NCBI GenBank assembly: GCA_020465985.1
Contig: JAANYP010000825.1
Location: forward strand, 331,501 to 395,500
From: Centrapalus pauciflorus
Lineage: Eukaryota > Streptophyta > Magnoliopsida > Asterales > Asteraceae
Length of the DNA: 64,000 nt
Reading direction: 5' to 3'
The notes under the pieces: model-generated
What the model was told of the DNA's origin: nothing
What the model saw: only the letters and a program-made list of their open reading frames with translations
The model's database searches: none
Program-made: the position numbers and the translations under genes
Shown here: one piece after another, positions 23,047 to 36,469 of the stretch
How the letters are laid out: every line of letters begins with the position of its first letter
How positions within the stretch are numbered: position 1 is the stretch's first letter

Positions 23047-24555
23047 TCAGTGGCGGATCCAGAAAATTAAATCATTGGGGGCAAAAAAAAACTTACCTCA
23101 AGCATAAACTTGGTTGAACGATACAATAAAGCAAAATGATAGCCAACGTTATACAATAGCTAGCTAAACAACCAACCTGCAAATATAAAGAACAAAACAA
23201 TTTAAAAACAACACTACAAATAATAAAAATGAACAAAGAAACCATAAAAAATATGAAATTAGGAAGAAATTAGCATCATTACCTACAACTGTTCTCTACG
23301 AGTTTTCTTTTTTTGAAAACGATTAATCACATCTTCGTTGGGAAGCAATTAGCATCATTACCTACATGACTAGCAAGTCTCTCTGTTTTATTCCAACCAT
23401 TAAAACCTTCTGTCAAAAATGCATCATTCCCACCTTGATGCCCAACATGGTCTCTAAATAGGTAACAACATAAACAAAAGGCCTTATCCGCTTTTATGCT
23501 ATACTCTAACCAATTACCATATTGATCAAACCAAGCTGGGATAAAACGTCTTGGCTTATTTCCTATGATTGTCCTTGGAAAGTCATGCCCGCGTGGTTGG
23601 CATGGTCCTTTAAGCCAATAATGTCGTCTTACTTCATCTCTTTGATTAACATTATATTACAAAATTCTTGGCCTTTTAGAGGGATCACTAGGAAGCTCAG
23701 TCATATCCGTTACATAAATAGGCGTCGAAGTGGAATTATTCCGTAAAATTTTATTACTAGCATTTAACCTAAAAGATTCTCCACCAATTGAATCGGGTGT
23801 TGATGATGAAGATGAAACTTTTCTTTTATAAAATCTTTCCATCTTTCTGTAAAAATGATTGAAAACAATAATAAAAAACTATTTAATTTAACAACTAGTT
23901 ATATCAATTTAGACAATTTAACAATCCTACAAAGAATTTATAAATCTCAATTCAATAAATTCACAACAAAGTGTCAAACAATAATCATAAATCAACAATT
24001 TGACATAAATCAAAAATAAAAAATTAGCAAATCACTTGAGAGGAGTCAAGGAGAGTTAGGGTTTTTAGTTTTTTTTTTACTACCTGTCGTCCTGTCCACA
24101 GTCCACCTGAGAGGCTCAGAGAGTGAGAGGAGAGTCTCAGTCTGAAAACCAGCGAGGCAGCGACAGCCGAGAAGTTGAGACGAGAAAACCAGCGACAGCG
24201 GTGCGGCCTCCAGCGGCGTCGAGGGCTCCAGGCGGTGGCGGCGCAGGCGCTGTTACAGCAAACCGGCGTCCAGGCTTCCAGCAATCGGCGACGGCAGGGG
24301 GCGGCTGCTGGCTGAGGTAATTTTTCAAACGGGCGGCGGCGTCCAGTTCCAATTTTTCAAACGACGTGAATTTTTTGTTTGGGTGATTGCAGAAAGTCAG
24401 AAACGGTGATTGCATAAACGTAGCCTGAGTTTTTTGTTTGGGCTTTTAAAAAAGATTGGGGGCCTAATCTAAATATGATTGAGGGCCTGAGTTTTTTTTT
24501 TTTTGTGACCTTTAATGGGTTGTTTAGCATTTCATTGAGGGCCCACCCCCACCCT
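23047..24555 (-). mobile_element. Truncated hAT-like element with TTF-type transposase N-terminus
   Basis: It starts with CAGTGGCGGATCCAG, a frequent terminus of plant hAT-like elements, followed by 'ggggggca'-type sequence. The other end lies in C-rich DNA near 24540 without a clean inverted terminus. The interior has a transposase N-terminal exon and, at 24000-24420, GC-rich leader-like DNA. The catalytic and dimerisation parts are missing. Confidence 0.6.
23344..23842 (-). pseudogene. TTF-type zinc-finger transposase N-terminus
   Basis: From ATG 23842 the minus strand reads a Ser-rich leader (MERFYKRKVSSSSSTP), then, after an in-frame TAA at about 23657-23659, continues in the same frame with RRHYWLKGPCQPRGHDFP, RRFIPAWFDQYGNWLEYS and KAFCLCCYLFRDH. 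This is the TTF-type zinc-binding domain of hAT-related transposases annotated in plants as zinc finger MYM-type protein 1-like. The exon appears to end at a GTAATG donor near 23366. Full family members have about 800 residues. This one lacks all downstream exons and carries the stop, so it is dead. Confidence 0.8.
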
Positions 24556-24596
24556 CCCGATAGTAATATGGATTTATGCTACGTATACTTTATTTT

Positions 24597-24778
24597 TGTT
24601 ATTATGGTAAGATATTTGTAACACCCGTTAATTTCGAGGTAATCACTTATTATAAACTATGCAATTTTATTATTATTTAAGTGTGATATATATGTTATTA
24701 TGGTAAGATATGTGTAACACCCGTTAATTTCAAGGTAATCACTTATTATAAACTATGCAATTTTATTATTATTTAAGT

Positions 24779-24788
<10 letters not shown>
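24597..24788. repeat. 96-bp tandem duplication over the LTR start
   Basis: 24597-24692 and 24693-24788 are near-identical and both contain the genomic flank 'gttattatggtaagatat' plus the first about 76 bases of the LTR of element A. The duplication therefore happened after insertion. The second copy keeps the true 5-bp target duplication ATATG. Confidence 0.8.
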
Positions 24789-24839
<51 letters not shown>

Positions 24840-27544
24840 TGTTAGAAGTATGTTGCTAATTTAAAGTATTTTCTTGCATTGTACTATTCTAATTAAATAA
24901 CTAATATAATTGTTATAATAATAATTGAAAAAAAAAAAAAAAAAGAAACCGTGAGATTTCATGGGGGAGGAGACCATTTCCAACCTCATTGATTTTTTGT
25001 ATCTACATAACCCACACCCCATCACCATTGTTTTACATCTGTTTCTTCCTCAAAGAAAACCCCACACACACCTACAAATTTGTCATTGAAGAATTTAGAA
25101 GTTGGAAATTTCCAAGAGAGCAACAACAATACCAATATTCATCATCATTTTCTCAACGTCACCATATTGAAACCTTGAGGTAATATCTACAAATCCAAAA
25201 CAATGTTAATTTTCGTATTCATTATTATAAGCAATGTTAAAATCCATAAGATGTGGTTTATAAATGATTTATCAATCTGAAAATGATTTCTAAAACATAA
25301 ATATCATTATCATCTTCTTCATAACTTGTTTAAAAGCTTTCTTGAAGCTTTAATGGTGGTTTAAGTGGGTTGAGAGAATAAGTCCGAAAATAAGTATAAA
25401 ATCAATAGAATAGTTGTTAGAAATGATATTTGAATGACTTTAGATGTTTAAACTCGGTTTGAAGCTGTTCGGAGTGAGGGGGTTCAGCGGCGGCAGCGGC
25501 CACCGGCGCCGCATCCTTCATCATCTTCTCCTCTCTTTGTCTTGGTCGAGGGATGTCTGCCTCTTTTCTTTTCTTTCTGTTTTCGTTCACGAGAAGAGAC
25601 GAGGGAAGAGTGGCTTGGTGTGTTGGGTGGTGGCTTGGCCGACGACCGCACGGCGGCAACAGCGTGTCTGCCCCCTCCTTTCTGTTTTCTGGGTTCCAAC
25701 GGGTGAGAGATGAGAAAAAGAGTGGTGTTGACTGCTGGGCTAGTCGGCGCCGGGAACTACCTTGGCCGGCAACGGGAATAAGATTCGAGGAAGGTTCAAC
25801 GGCGGTGTGGCGAGTGACCACCGCCACCTTGCTGTCCGCCGGCGCCGTCTTCTTTTTTCCTTTCCTGTTTTCTGCACCGAGAGGGAGATAAGAGATGGAG
25901 TGTTTTTTTTTTCTTTTTTTTTTCTCCCTTTTGTTTCTCCTTTTTGGTTCCAGCCGAGAGTGAAGAGGAAAGAAAGGTCCACTTCATTTTTTTATGGTTG
26001 AACCCGGTTGGGTCAACTAGGTTTAAGTAGGGTAAAATTTTGGTTTTCTTTCTTTTCTTTGTTTGTTCAGCCGAGGGAGAGGGGGTAAGGGAGAAGTGAT
26101 GCAAGTTTCTTTTTTTTAGGTTAAGGGTTTTTATTTTGGGCTCCATATTTTTTGGTCCAATTTAATTGTTGGGCTGGACCTTTATTTATAATTTTTTTTA
26201 TTAGACTTAATGTTAAAGATGGGTATTGGGTTTAATTTAATTTAATTAATCAAGTTGGCTGAACATATAACTAACATATGACTAAGTAGTCAAATTAAAT
26301 TAAGTGGTTCAATTATTTATTTGGACTAGTTATTTAAATCTTTGGGACATTTAATTGATTAGGTTAGTTTAAGTAATATAAATGGGTTATCAATTAGCTT
26401 ATGTTAGTTGTTGGACCACTAATTAATTTGTTGGGTTCAAAGCAAATTGAACTTGGGTTTTTAATTATTGGGTTTATATGTGGGTTGAAGTGGTATGAAA
26501 TTTACGATTTGTAATTAGATTAATTTCAGTTCAAAGGATTAATTAAAATTAACCTAATTAATTTTTCCTTCTATATAGGAGTTTAACATCTATATAATAA
26601 ACTTTAAATAAATGATAATTAAATTAATTAGGTGAGTGTTAACAAATAAATCTATAATCGTCTCAATTTGATCCCGAACTTTAATTAATCCAATAAATAA
26701 TGGACTTAGTAAATAATCGGGTTAAGAATGTTGATAAATAGGCAATATGTTTTTATATCAGGACTCTAGCGGTTTAGTTGAGACGTGTGGCTCTCGGTAG
26801 TGCTTTCAGTGGATATCGAGTTGTCATTTGGCGAGTACGGATTTGCGGGCACTGTGAGTAATTGATTTAATTTCATGAATGATCATTTATAATGTGTTTG
26901 TATTGGTTATCAGTTTCATTTCTTTTGCCATGCTTATCCATTGCACTGTCATGTTGCCTTTGATATCTGTTATTCATTTCATTACCCTGAGTTGTGACAT
27001 GATAACTCTTATTCCCCGGTATGCATACTGTGTATTTATGTGATGATTGCATGCCTGTGTGGCTGCATATTATTTTTATACGCTGTAAGTCGGGAGTGCC
27101 GCAAGCTGTGTTTCTGTGTAAGCATTGCTAGGAAGGCCGGATGCTACACAGACTACCTATTCGTGGACGCACTGCTGGGAAGGCCAGGTGCTACACATGT
27201 TGACTTTGTGCCGATAATTGTATCATTCATGTTATTCATGTTTATTTGTGATATTAAATTTGTTACTCGCTAGGCGACGGCTTACCCAGGTTGTGGGGGC
27301 AATGTTTCAGGTTTAGCTGATAATGGGAAATCACCAGCTTCAGGGTCAAGAGTTTGAGGACTCGTGGTATCAGATAGACTTCCGCAAAATTTTTAAATAT
27401 TCCAAATTTGTAATTGGGATGGGTAGATCCCTAGACTTTCGATTTGGTTGTAGTAACTAGATAATTTATTTAGCGTACTCTGAATTTGAGGTTCATGTTG
27501 CAGATTATAGTATAAGCGTCGCGTTATTAGAACGGGGCGTTTCA
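24713..27544 (+). repeat. 5' LTR of element A
   Basis: 2832 bp, TGTAACACCCG ... GGGGCGTTTCA (TG/CA ends). A TA microsatellite lies at 24782-24838, a GC-rich zone at 25470-25870, and a stem-loop zone at 27110-27200 (CTGTGT-a-AGCAT ... ATGCT-ACACAG). Open frames in the GC-rich zone exist on both strands and are probably not genes. Confidence 0.95.
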
Positions 27545-27560
27545 ATATCAGAGCCAGGTT
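27545..27560 (+). promoter_or_regulatory. Primer-binding site of element A (tRNA-iMet)
   Basis: TATCAGAGCCAGG begins one base after the LTR and matches the complement of the 3' end of plant initiator tRNA-Met, minus the usual leading TGG. It primes minus-strand DNA synthesis. Confidence 0.8.
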
Positions 27561-29306
27561 TGGTTTAAGTGAATTAAGTACCTTTTAGGTACTTAGTCTT
27601 AAACCGTAGGATGCATGATCACTATTAGTTTAAGTTATGATTATACGCGTTCAACTCTACCGTGATGACCTTAGGAAATTGGGTACGGTTAAGATAGGAT
27701 TTAACTGTAATAAATGTATACCCTTATGAGCAAGACTATAAACAAATCATGTAAGAACATAAAAGAAAATTGGTAACTAAATTCATAAATTTAATTTTCG
27801 CGCTACGGATGAAGACGAGAGCCACAATATTCAACATTATGGTGCCTGTGAAGGCTCTGGATTAGCTAGATATTATAAACTTGATAAAATATATTTAAAA
27901 ATTATACTACAAGATTAATGAAATTAATTTTTATAATGTATATCTATGTTATACATAGGTTTATAAACTAGTATATGTTATTGAAAAAAATTCCTCATGC
28001 TTTCACATGTTTATCGGTTTGGCCCTTCGTCTACGAAGGACTATAAACGGCGGAAAATCCAAACCAATAAAAAAAAATTATGTTTATTTTTTAATTTAAA
28101 CCTTATATCTATTGTTAACTCTAAATTAATTTTAGACCTTGAAAAATTGAACACAAAAAATCCAATAAATAAAACAGCCTTTCTGGATTCGTTGTATAAC
28201 TTCCGTAAACATTTCAACAAACCAAGAATGTGTTTTCGTGTCATCGATTGTTCACGCAGTTGGTGCAAGTCTGTTTAGTCTGTGTGGTCTTACTATAGTC
28301 TTTCCAGTCGCGCGTTACACACGAGAGTCTCTATTCACTGTTTCTGTGGTCACACCCTTGGGCGCTGGTATTCGTTTTTATTCTTGGTATCTGTATGTTG
28401 CACAGTTAAAAAAAATCTGACAAACTCAAAGTAATACTCGACCTGTAATGGACTTAAAAGAGTGTAATGTGAATCAAGATGAGAAAGTGAGGCATAATAG
28501 GTTAGGGATGCAAAAAGGTATCTAAGAACACCAAAATTAATACGATATAACCTAACATGATGTACACAATAACGAGTGGTATTGTGAGTCTGATCGTAAC
28601 CAATGATGTATGATTGATTTGTAACTAATACACTAATATAACTCATTTCTGAGGAATGACAGATTTGATGCAGTGATCAAAGATATTAGTTTGAAGAAAA
28701 AGAATTGAAATGAATGATGACCTTTGAATATTTATTAAAGATTTAAATATTAATTCTTGATATTTAGTCAATATTTAAACTGAGATAGAATTAAAGTTTG
28801 AAATACAAACAACAAATGGAAACTGATTTTTATATAATATTATCGATTTATGTTTTATTATATCACTACAAATAAGAAACAAAATAAATTATAATCTCAC
28901 TCACCATGTAGTCGTGTGCGGGTATTAAAACATTGTTAAGATCGAATGAAACTTGCTTGATTTAACTGAGCCTTTATACAAGGTCAAATAAATCTATTGA
29001 GCTTATTGTGGGAAATAAAACGACATTGATACTATTGGAATTATAAAATGGTCTTGAACTCAAATAAACGAATAACTGCTACTGTCTAAAAAGGTTTTAA
29101 CGAATAATTAAACAATAACTATAAAACATTGTTGTAACATACAAGTGTGATTGCACGGAATGGATTACTACATTAACAACATGATGAAAAATAATAATAA
29201 TAATAATAGAATTTGTTCGCGTAAATAATAATAATTCTTGAAAGGATATTAAAATGGAAACCGTTATGATTTAAAGCTACTATAACATTTAGATTTATAT
29301 ATATAG
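27561..29306 (+). other. Interior of element A without gag
   Basis: Where gag, protease and RT should be there is AT-rich DNA without a retroviral frame. 'acatag-gtttataaactagt' at 27953-27972 resembles a Helitron 3' end (hairpin plus CTAG-T), so other elements probably replaced the coding part. Confidence 0.5.
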
Positions 29307-31393
29307 GTTGTACAAGAATGATAAGGTTCAGTTTCTTGGCCACAATATTAGTGGTGATGGTGTATCTGTTGACAAGTCGAAGGGCGGGGCTATTCGGAAT
29401 TGGGACAACCCCGTAATGCTTCAGATATTCGTAGCTTTCTCAACCTGACCGGTTACTATCGGCGTTTTATTCGCATTTTCTCTAAGATCGCAGTGCTACT
29501 GACCGAGATGACGAGGAAGAATTTGAGATTTGTTTGGGGTGAGCCGTAGGAACAAACCTTTCAGGAGTTGAAGCAATGTCTGAGTGAGACTCTGATTCTT
29601 CCCATGTTTGAGGGCAATGATGATTTCTTTGTCTACAGAGATGCATCTTTACACGATCTCGGTGTTGTTTGGATCCAACGAGGAAAAGTGATCGCTTCTG
29701 CTTCAAGACAGTTGAAGATCCACGAGAGAAACTACTTGACTCATGATTTAGAGTTGGCTGTTGTGGTATTTATGCTGAAGTTGTGGAGGCACTATTTATA
29801 TGGCACGAGATGTTAGTTCTTCACTGACCATGAGAGCTAGAAGTACATCTTCGACCAGAAGGAGCTGAGTATGGGACAGTAGCGTGCCACTATGATTGCG
29901 AGATCCTTTACCACTCTGTTAAAGCGAATGTAGTTGCTGATGTGTTGAGTAGCAAATCCTATTCTGGTGTATTGTGTTATGCGACGGTGTGTTCTTCTGT
30001 GAAAGGATTCTATGAATGCAGATCTTCTGAGATATCAGTCTGAGGCGTCATCGGCGGAGCATCTGAAGTCTGAGCGCATTGTTGGCTATATAGAGCGTCT
30101 TTCTCCTGATAGTCGAGGAGTATTGCTGTTTGATGCACGAATTTGGAGTCCTAAACACTGTGGTTTGCGTGATATTTTGTTGGCAGAGGCTCATAATTCT
30201 CGATTATCTGTCCACCCTGGTACTACGAAGATGTATCGCGATCTACGTTATGATTTTTGGTGGCCCGGCTTGAAGCGGGATGTGGGTCGATTCGTAGAGC
30301 AGTTTATTACTTGTTTACAAGTGAAGGCCGAGCATCAGAAGCCATATGGCAGTTTACAGCCTTTACCTCCTCCGCAGTGGAAGTGGGAAGAGATTGCGAT
30401 GGATTTCGTCACTAAGCTCACGAAGACACAACGAAAACATGATTCGATATGGGTTGTGGTTGACCGACTTACGAAGAGCGCACATTTCATTCCAGTTAGG
30501 GAGAACTATTCGATGGATCGGTGGGCACAGATTTACATAGACAAGATCATTGCTAGACATGGGGTGCCTAAGAAGATAGTGTCTGATCGAGATCGCGGTT
30601 TACTTTTCGGTTTTGGCAGAGCTTACAAGACAAGTTGGGTACACGTGTTACACTTAGCTTGGTGTTTCACCCACAGACAGATGGCCAGAGCGAGCGTACG
30701 ATACAGACTCTTGAGGATATGCTACGAGCCTGCGTGTTAGAGTTCGATGGGAACTGGGATGCTCATTTTCCGTTGATCGAGTTTTCTTATAATAACTCGT
30801 ATCATTCTTCTATCGGCATGGCACCGTTCGAGGCGTTGTATGGTCGTAGGTGTTTTACACCCACGTGTTGGCGAGAGGTGGGTGAGAGACCTATCGACGG
30901 ACCCGAGTTATTGCAGATTGCACACGACAAGATTCAGATTATTTGCGAACGATTGAGGGCTACTCAGGATCGACAGGAGATGTATTCAGATAAGCGGCAT
31001 CGACCAGTGGAGCTTGAGATTGGTAGTTTTGTGATGTTGAAGATGTCGCCCTGGAAGGGTATTATGAGGTTCGGCAAGAGGGGCAAGCTTAGCCCCAGAT
31101 TTATTGGACCTTATCAGATTACAGAGCGTATTGGTGCGCAGGCATACCAATTGGATTTGCCACCAGAGCTGACCGGTGTGCATGATGTCTTTCATGTCAG
31201 CTATTTGCGAAAATGCCCGAAAAGTGCCGAGGAAATGGTGCCAACTCAGGATGTTCAGATCGACCAACGACTCAGATACGTCGAGGAGCCCGAGCAGAAA
31301 GTGGATGAGAAGATCGACAAGTTGAGGAATCGGCAGAAAGAGATGCTCTTAGTGAGATGGCGGCACCACCGTGGGAGCCGAAGACGGAGATGA
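29307..31393 (+). pseudogene. Decayed pol of element A (RT tail, RNase H, integrase)
   Basis: The order is standard Ty3/gypsy. The RT C-terminus (VQFLGHNISGDGVSVDKSKG) at 29320 is followed by RNase H (SDIRSFLNLTGYYRRFIRIF near 29430, then FFVYRDASLHDLGVVWIQRG near 29628), the integrase zinc region and integrase core (MDFVTKLTK, KIVSDRDRG, then GQSERTIQTLEDML for the third acidic residue), and a C-terminal part with PYQITERIGAQAYQLDLPPE and a chromodomain-like LVRWRHH end. Several stops and frameshifts (about 29550, 29816, 29880, 30640) prevent translation, and the first Cys of the integrase zinc pair is lost (FITC). Chromovirus-type affiliation is an inference. Confidence 0.88.
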
Positions 31394-31463
31394 TGATGAA
31401 GTACCCCGATCTGTTCAATTCTACATGATCTCGAGGACGAGATCAATCCAACTTGTAGGAGAT

Positions 31464-31529
31464 TGTAACACCCGTTAATTTCGAGGTAATCACTTATTAT
31501 AAACTATGCAATTTTATTATTATTTAAGT

Positions 31530-31578
<49 letters not shown>

Positions 31579-34344
31579 TGTTAGAAGTATGTTGCTAGTT
31601 TAAAGTATTTTCTTGCATTGTACTATTCTAATTAAATAACTGATATAATTGTTATAATAATAATTGAAAAAAATAAAAAAGAAACCGTGAGATTTCATGG
31701 GGGAGGAGACAATTTCCAACCTCATTGATTTTTTGTATCTACATAACCCACACCCCATCACCATTGTTTTACATCTGTTTCTTCCTCAAAGAAAAACCCA
31801 CACACACCTACAAATTTGTCATTGAAGAATTTAGAAGTTGGAAATTTCCAAGAGAGCAACAACAATACCAATATTCATCATCATTTTCTCAACGTCACCA
31901 TATTGAAACCTTGAGGTAATATCTACAAATCCAAAACAATGTTAATTTTCGTATGCGTTATTATAAGCAATGTTAAAATCCATAAGATGTGGTTTATAAA
32001 TGATTTATCAATCTGAAAATGATTTCTAAAACATAAAATATCATTATCATCTTCTTCATAACTTGTTTAAAAGCTTTCTTGAAGCTTTAATGGTGGTTTA
32101 AGTGGGTTGAGAGAATAAATCCGAAAATAAGTATAAAATCAATAGAATAGTTGTTAGAAATGATATTTGAATGACTTTAGATGTTTAAACCCGGTTTGAA
32201 GCTGTTCGGAGTGAGGGGGTTCAGCGGCGGCGGCGGCCACCGGCGCCGCATCCTTCATCATCTTCTTCTCTCTTTGTCTTGGTCGAGGGTTGTCTGCCTC
32301 TTTTCTTTCTGTTTTCGTCCACGAGAAGAGACGAGGGAAGAGTGGCTTGGTGTGTTGGGTGGTGGCTTGGCCGGCGACCGCACGGCGGCAGCGGCGTGTC
32401 TGCCCCCTCCTTTCTGTTTTCAGGGTTCCAACGGGTGAGAGATGAGAACAAGAGTGGGGTTGAGTGCTGGGCTAGTCGGCGCCGGGAACTACCTTGGCCG
32501 GCGACTTCTCCTCTGGCCGGCGCTCCTTCCCTCCTGTTTTCTTTCTTTTTGGGTCTCCATCGAGAAAGAGAGAGAAGGGATTAAGATTCGAGGGAGGTTC
32601 AACGGCGGTGTGGCGAGTGACCACCGCCACCTTGCTGTCCGCCGGCGCCGTCTTCTCTTTTCCTTTCCTGTTGTCTGCACCGAGAGGGAGATAAGATATG
32701 GAGTGTTTTTTTTCTTTTTTTTTCTCCCTTTTGTTTCTCCTTTTTGGTTCCAGCCGAGAGTGAAGAGGAAAGAAACGTCCACTTCATTTTTTAATGGTTG
32801 AACCCGGTTGTGTCAACTAGGTTTAAGTAGGGTAAAATTTTGGTTTTCTTTCTTTTCTTTGTTTGTTCAGCCGAGGGAGAGAGGGTAAGGGAGAAGTGAT
32901 GCAAGTTTCTTTTTTTTAGGTTAAGGGTTTTTATTTTGGGCTCCATATTTTTTGGTCCAATTTAATTGTTGGGTTGGACCTTTATTTATAATTTTTTTAT
33001 TAGACTTAATGTTAAAGATGGGTATTGGGTTTAATTTAATTTAATTAATCAAGTTGGCTGAACATATAACTAACATATGACTAAGTAGTCAAATTAAAGT
33101 AAGTGGTTCAATTATTTATTTGGACTAGTTATTTAAATCTTTGGGACATTTAATTGATTAGGTTAGTTTAAGTAATATAAATGGGTTATCAATTAGCCTA
33201 TGTTAGTTGTTGGACCACTAATTAATTTGTTGGGTTCAAAGCAAATTGAACTTGGGTTTTTATATATTGGGTTTATATGTGGGTTGAAGTGGTATGAAAT
33301 TTATGATTTGTAATTATATTAATTCCAGTTCAAAGGATTAATTAAAATTAATCTAATTAATTATTTCCTTCTATATAGGAGTTTAACATCTATTTAATAA
33401 ACTTTAAATAAATGATAATTAAATTAATTAGGTGAGTGTTAACAAATAAATCTATAATCGTCTCAATTTGATCCCGAACTTTAATTAATCCAATAAATAA
33501 TGGACTTAGTAAATAATAGGGTTAAGAATATTGATAAATAGACAATATGTTTTTATATCAGGACACTAGTGGTTTAGTTGAGACGTGTGGCTCTCGGTAG
33601 TGCTTTCAGTGGATATCGAGTTGTCGTTTGGCGAGTACGGATTTGCGGGCACTGTGAGTAATTGATTAAATTTCATGAATGATCATTTATAATGTGTTTG
33701 TATTGGTTATCAGTTTCATTTCTTTTACCATGCTTATCCATTGCACTGCCATGTTGCCTTTGATATCTGTTATTCATTTCATTACCCTGAGTTGTGACAT
33801 GATAACTCTTATTCCCCGGTATGCATACTGTGTATTTATGTGATGATTGCGTGCCTGTGTAACTGCATGTTATTTTTATACGCTGTAAGTCGGGAGTGCC
33901 GCAAGCTGTGTTTCTGTGTAAGCATTGCTGGGAAGGCCGGATCCTACCCAGACTACCTATTCGTGGACGCACTGCTGGGAAGGCCGGGTGCTACACATGT
34001 TGACTTTGTGCCGATAATTGCATCATTCATGTTATTCATGTTTATTTGTGCTATTAAATCTGTTACTCGCTAGGCGACGACTTACCCCGGTTGTGGGGGC
34101 AATGTTTCAGGTTTAGCTGATAATGGGAAATCACCAGCTTCAGGGTCAAGAGTTCGAGGAATCGTGGTATCAGATAGACTTCCGCAAAATTTTTAAATAT
34201 TCCAAATTTGTAATTGGGATGGGTAGATCCCTAGACTTTCGATTTGGTTGTAATAACTAGATAATTTATTTAGCGTACTCTGAATTTGAGGTTCATGTTG
34301 CAGATTATAGTAAAAGTGTCGCGTTATTAGAACGGGGCGTTTCA
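31464..34344 (+). repeat. 3' LTR of element A
   Basis: 2881 bp with the same ends as the 5' LTR. Compared with it, a block of about 70 bases (around 32510-32580) is present here and absent near 25766-25785. The TA tract is shorter (31532-31575). It is preceded by 'ttgtaggagat', a weak polypurine tract. Confidence 0.95.
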
Positions 34345-34349
34345 ATATG

Positions 34350-34853
34350 GTAACCAGTTATACCGATCAAAATAATTTTCTATAGTCAATAATAGTTACT
34401 TTTTAACATCATTTTTGGTTAATTATTAAGAAATATACTTTTGTATTATTATATAAAGTGTAGGGTTTTTTCATGCATAAAAAAGATTTTACAATTTAAT
34501 TGTGTTTTTGATGAAAGCATGATGATGTTTTTTATATTAACCCTGTAAATAACTAAAACTATTATATAATAAAATCAAAATTACAACTTAAACTAGTTGT
34601 TGTTGCGTGCACAGACGACATCATCAAAAATCGTAGTTGAAATTACACCTTTATACATTTATCACTAATGAAATCACTATTCATAAGTGAGTTTTGCTAT
34701 TTTGTTCCTCTCACATCAACAAAGAAAAATAATCTATAAACGAGCTTTGCTAAAATGTGCTAGAGATGGAAATGTAAGTATTAATAATATTTTATTATGC
34801 TAAAATACACTAGAAGAATGTTATGTAAAACACTATTTAGTAGTGGGTTTTGC
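34350..34853. other. Spacer between retroelements A and B
   Basis: About 500 bp of AT-rich DNA with no gene or repeat ends seen. Confidence 0.5.
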
Positions 34854-34858
34854 TAAAG

Positions 34859-36469
34859 TGTAACACCCTCAAACTAAACCACAATGCCACATAATTACCA
34901 CATCAGCAACGATGTAATATAATAATCTCTACGCTATTCCCAAAACAATAATGCAAAAACCCGATAATTTAAAACATTAATTACTCAACCACAGTCACGG
35001 AAATCTCTGAATAAACTACAACCTATCCGAAGTATATACAACAACCTATGAAAGGTAGCTAACTCCTCGATTACAGATAGTGTAAACCTACTTTGGTGCA
35101 GCAGGCCTACTAACAGTCCGGTCACCTGGAATACACACAACAACACACACAGGTCAGCTAAAGCTGGTGAGAATGCAAGGGTTGGTGTACGATTATAAAG
35201 CTCAGAAAATAATTAACTCAACAATAAAACGTTCAGCGTTCTCTACTGAACAAGTATATGAGATCCCACAAGATAGCTCAATAGGTACTCAACTCGCGTG
35301 GATATGTCCACGTACCCAAATCCCTAGACCGCACAAAGCAGTCATCAGGAACTCAAAAGGGAATTGGGAGCGACCCAACCCCTGCCCAGCCGTACGGTTT
35401 AGTATCTCAACAGCTCAAGTGTCCCAAATCTAATATTTAAAACACAGTTCTCAATATAACACAATAATACGTGCATGATAGTATCTCAATGAAAGCTCGT
35501 AAGAAACTCATGATATCTCATAAAAATCTCAGTAAAAGATCATGCAAGTATCAGTAAATAATCGTACAAGTATCTCAAGAAAAACATGCAAACTCACCTG
35601 CTCAGCTAGATAAACTAAGTCTCGGTTCCCTGCCCTTTCCCTACCCTGTCGACACGAGACCCTGAAAACACAATAACACAATCTCAATATCACAAACTCA
35701 GCCCAACAACTCTGTACACAATTCTCAACAACTCACGATACCCCAAAGACCCGAATGCACGACTCACAGAACCCGAAAACCCAACCCGAAACCCTAGCCG
35801 CATCGCGGCCGTACTTAGCCAATCGCGGCCGCACTGACCCTATCACGGTCGCGGTCGCGATGGCCTCATTCTCGGCCACGCTCACATCGCGGCCCGAGCT
35901 CGGACGCCAACCGCCTGCGATCATCTCAAGAACATCGCGGCCCGCGATCAAGGGATCGCGGCCGCGCTCACGGACGAACAGTAGCAGTTATGCTCTGTTT
36001 CTGCATAGCCCAGGGATTTATCCCTTTAATCCATTTCAGCTCGACTTTTACCAAAATTACATATTCGAATTTACTCAGAAACACTACTAAATTCAATTCA
36101 ACTATTTATTCACAATCAACAACAATTAATCCGCGAATTTAAGCTCAAATTTACCTCAACTAATAAGAAGGAAGATGATGACTAATTTGTAACTTGAATC
36201 ACAGCTCAAATCCACGAATTCTTGCTGAACCAGATGCTGAAATCCAAAACACACACGAAACACACTCTCAATCTCAGGTTTGGGAGGATAGAAATGAAGC
36301 AAGCAAGAAGGGAGCTCATCCTTTTATACGTTTTGGACTAAAACTCGGTCCGGCACCCAATATCCAATCCCGATACCCCAAAATACAAATTTATATCCCC
36401 GGGTCCCAAATTAAATAACTAATCCAATGAAATAATTCCACGTACCTATCTCAAAAACGGGATGTTACA
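34859..36469 (-). repeat. 3' LTR of element B
   Basis: Read on the minus strand it starts TGTAACATCCCG and ends GGGTGTTACA. It contains three perfect short hairpins on the plus strand: GTTCAG/CTGAAC (35231-35251), CGTGGA-tatg-TCCACG (35297-35312) and TTGGG/CCCAA (35364-35378). A cluster of CGCGGCCGCG-type words lies at 35800-35970. Confidence 0.97.

Larger units (their letters stand above)
24713..34344 (+). mobile_element. LTR retrotransposon A (Ty3/gypsy, non-autonomous)
   Basis: Direct LTRs at 24713-27544 and 31464-34344, flanked by the exact 5-bp duplication ATATG (24708-24712 and 34345-34349). The 3.9-kb interior has a primer-binding site, no gag, protease or main RT domain, and a decayed RT tail, RNase H and integrase. 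The LTRs differ at many sites, by long-TA-tract length and by one block of about 70 bases, so the element is clearly older than element B. Confidence 0.95.

Noticed and set aside
24024..24415. GC-rich frames with Ala/Pro/Arg
   Set aside because: Leader-like GC-rich DNA upstream of the TTF transposase exon; frames exist on both strands without domain.
25417..26146. Overlapping Arg- and Phe-rich frames on both strands
   Set aside because: They lie in the GC-rich part of an LTR, recur in the other LTR with different ends, and have no domain.
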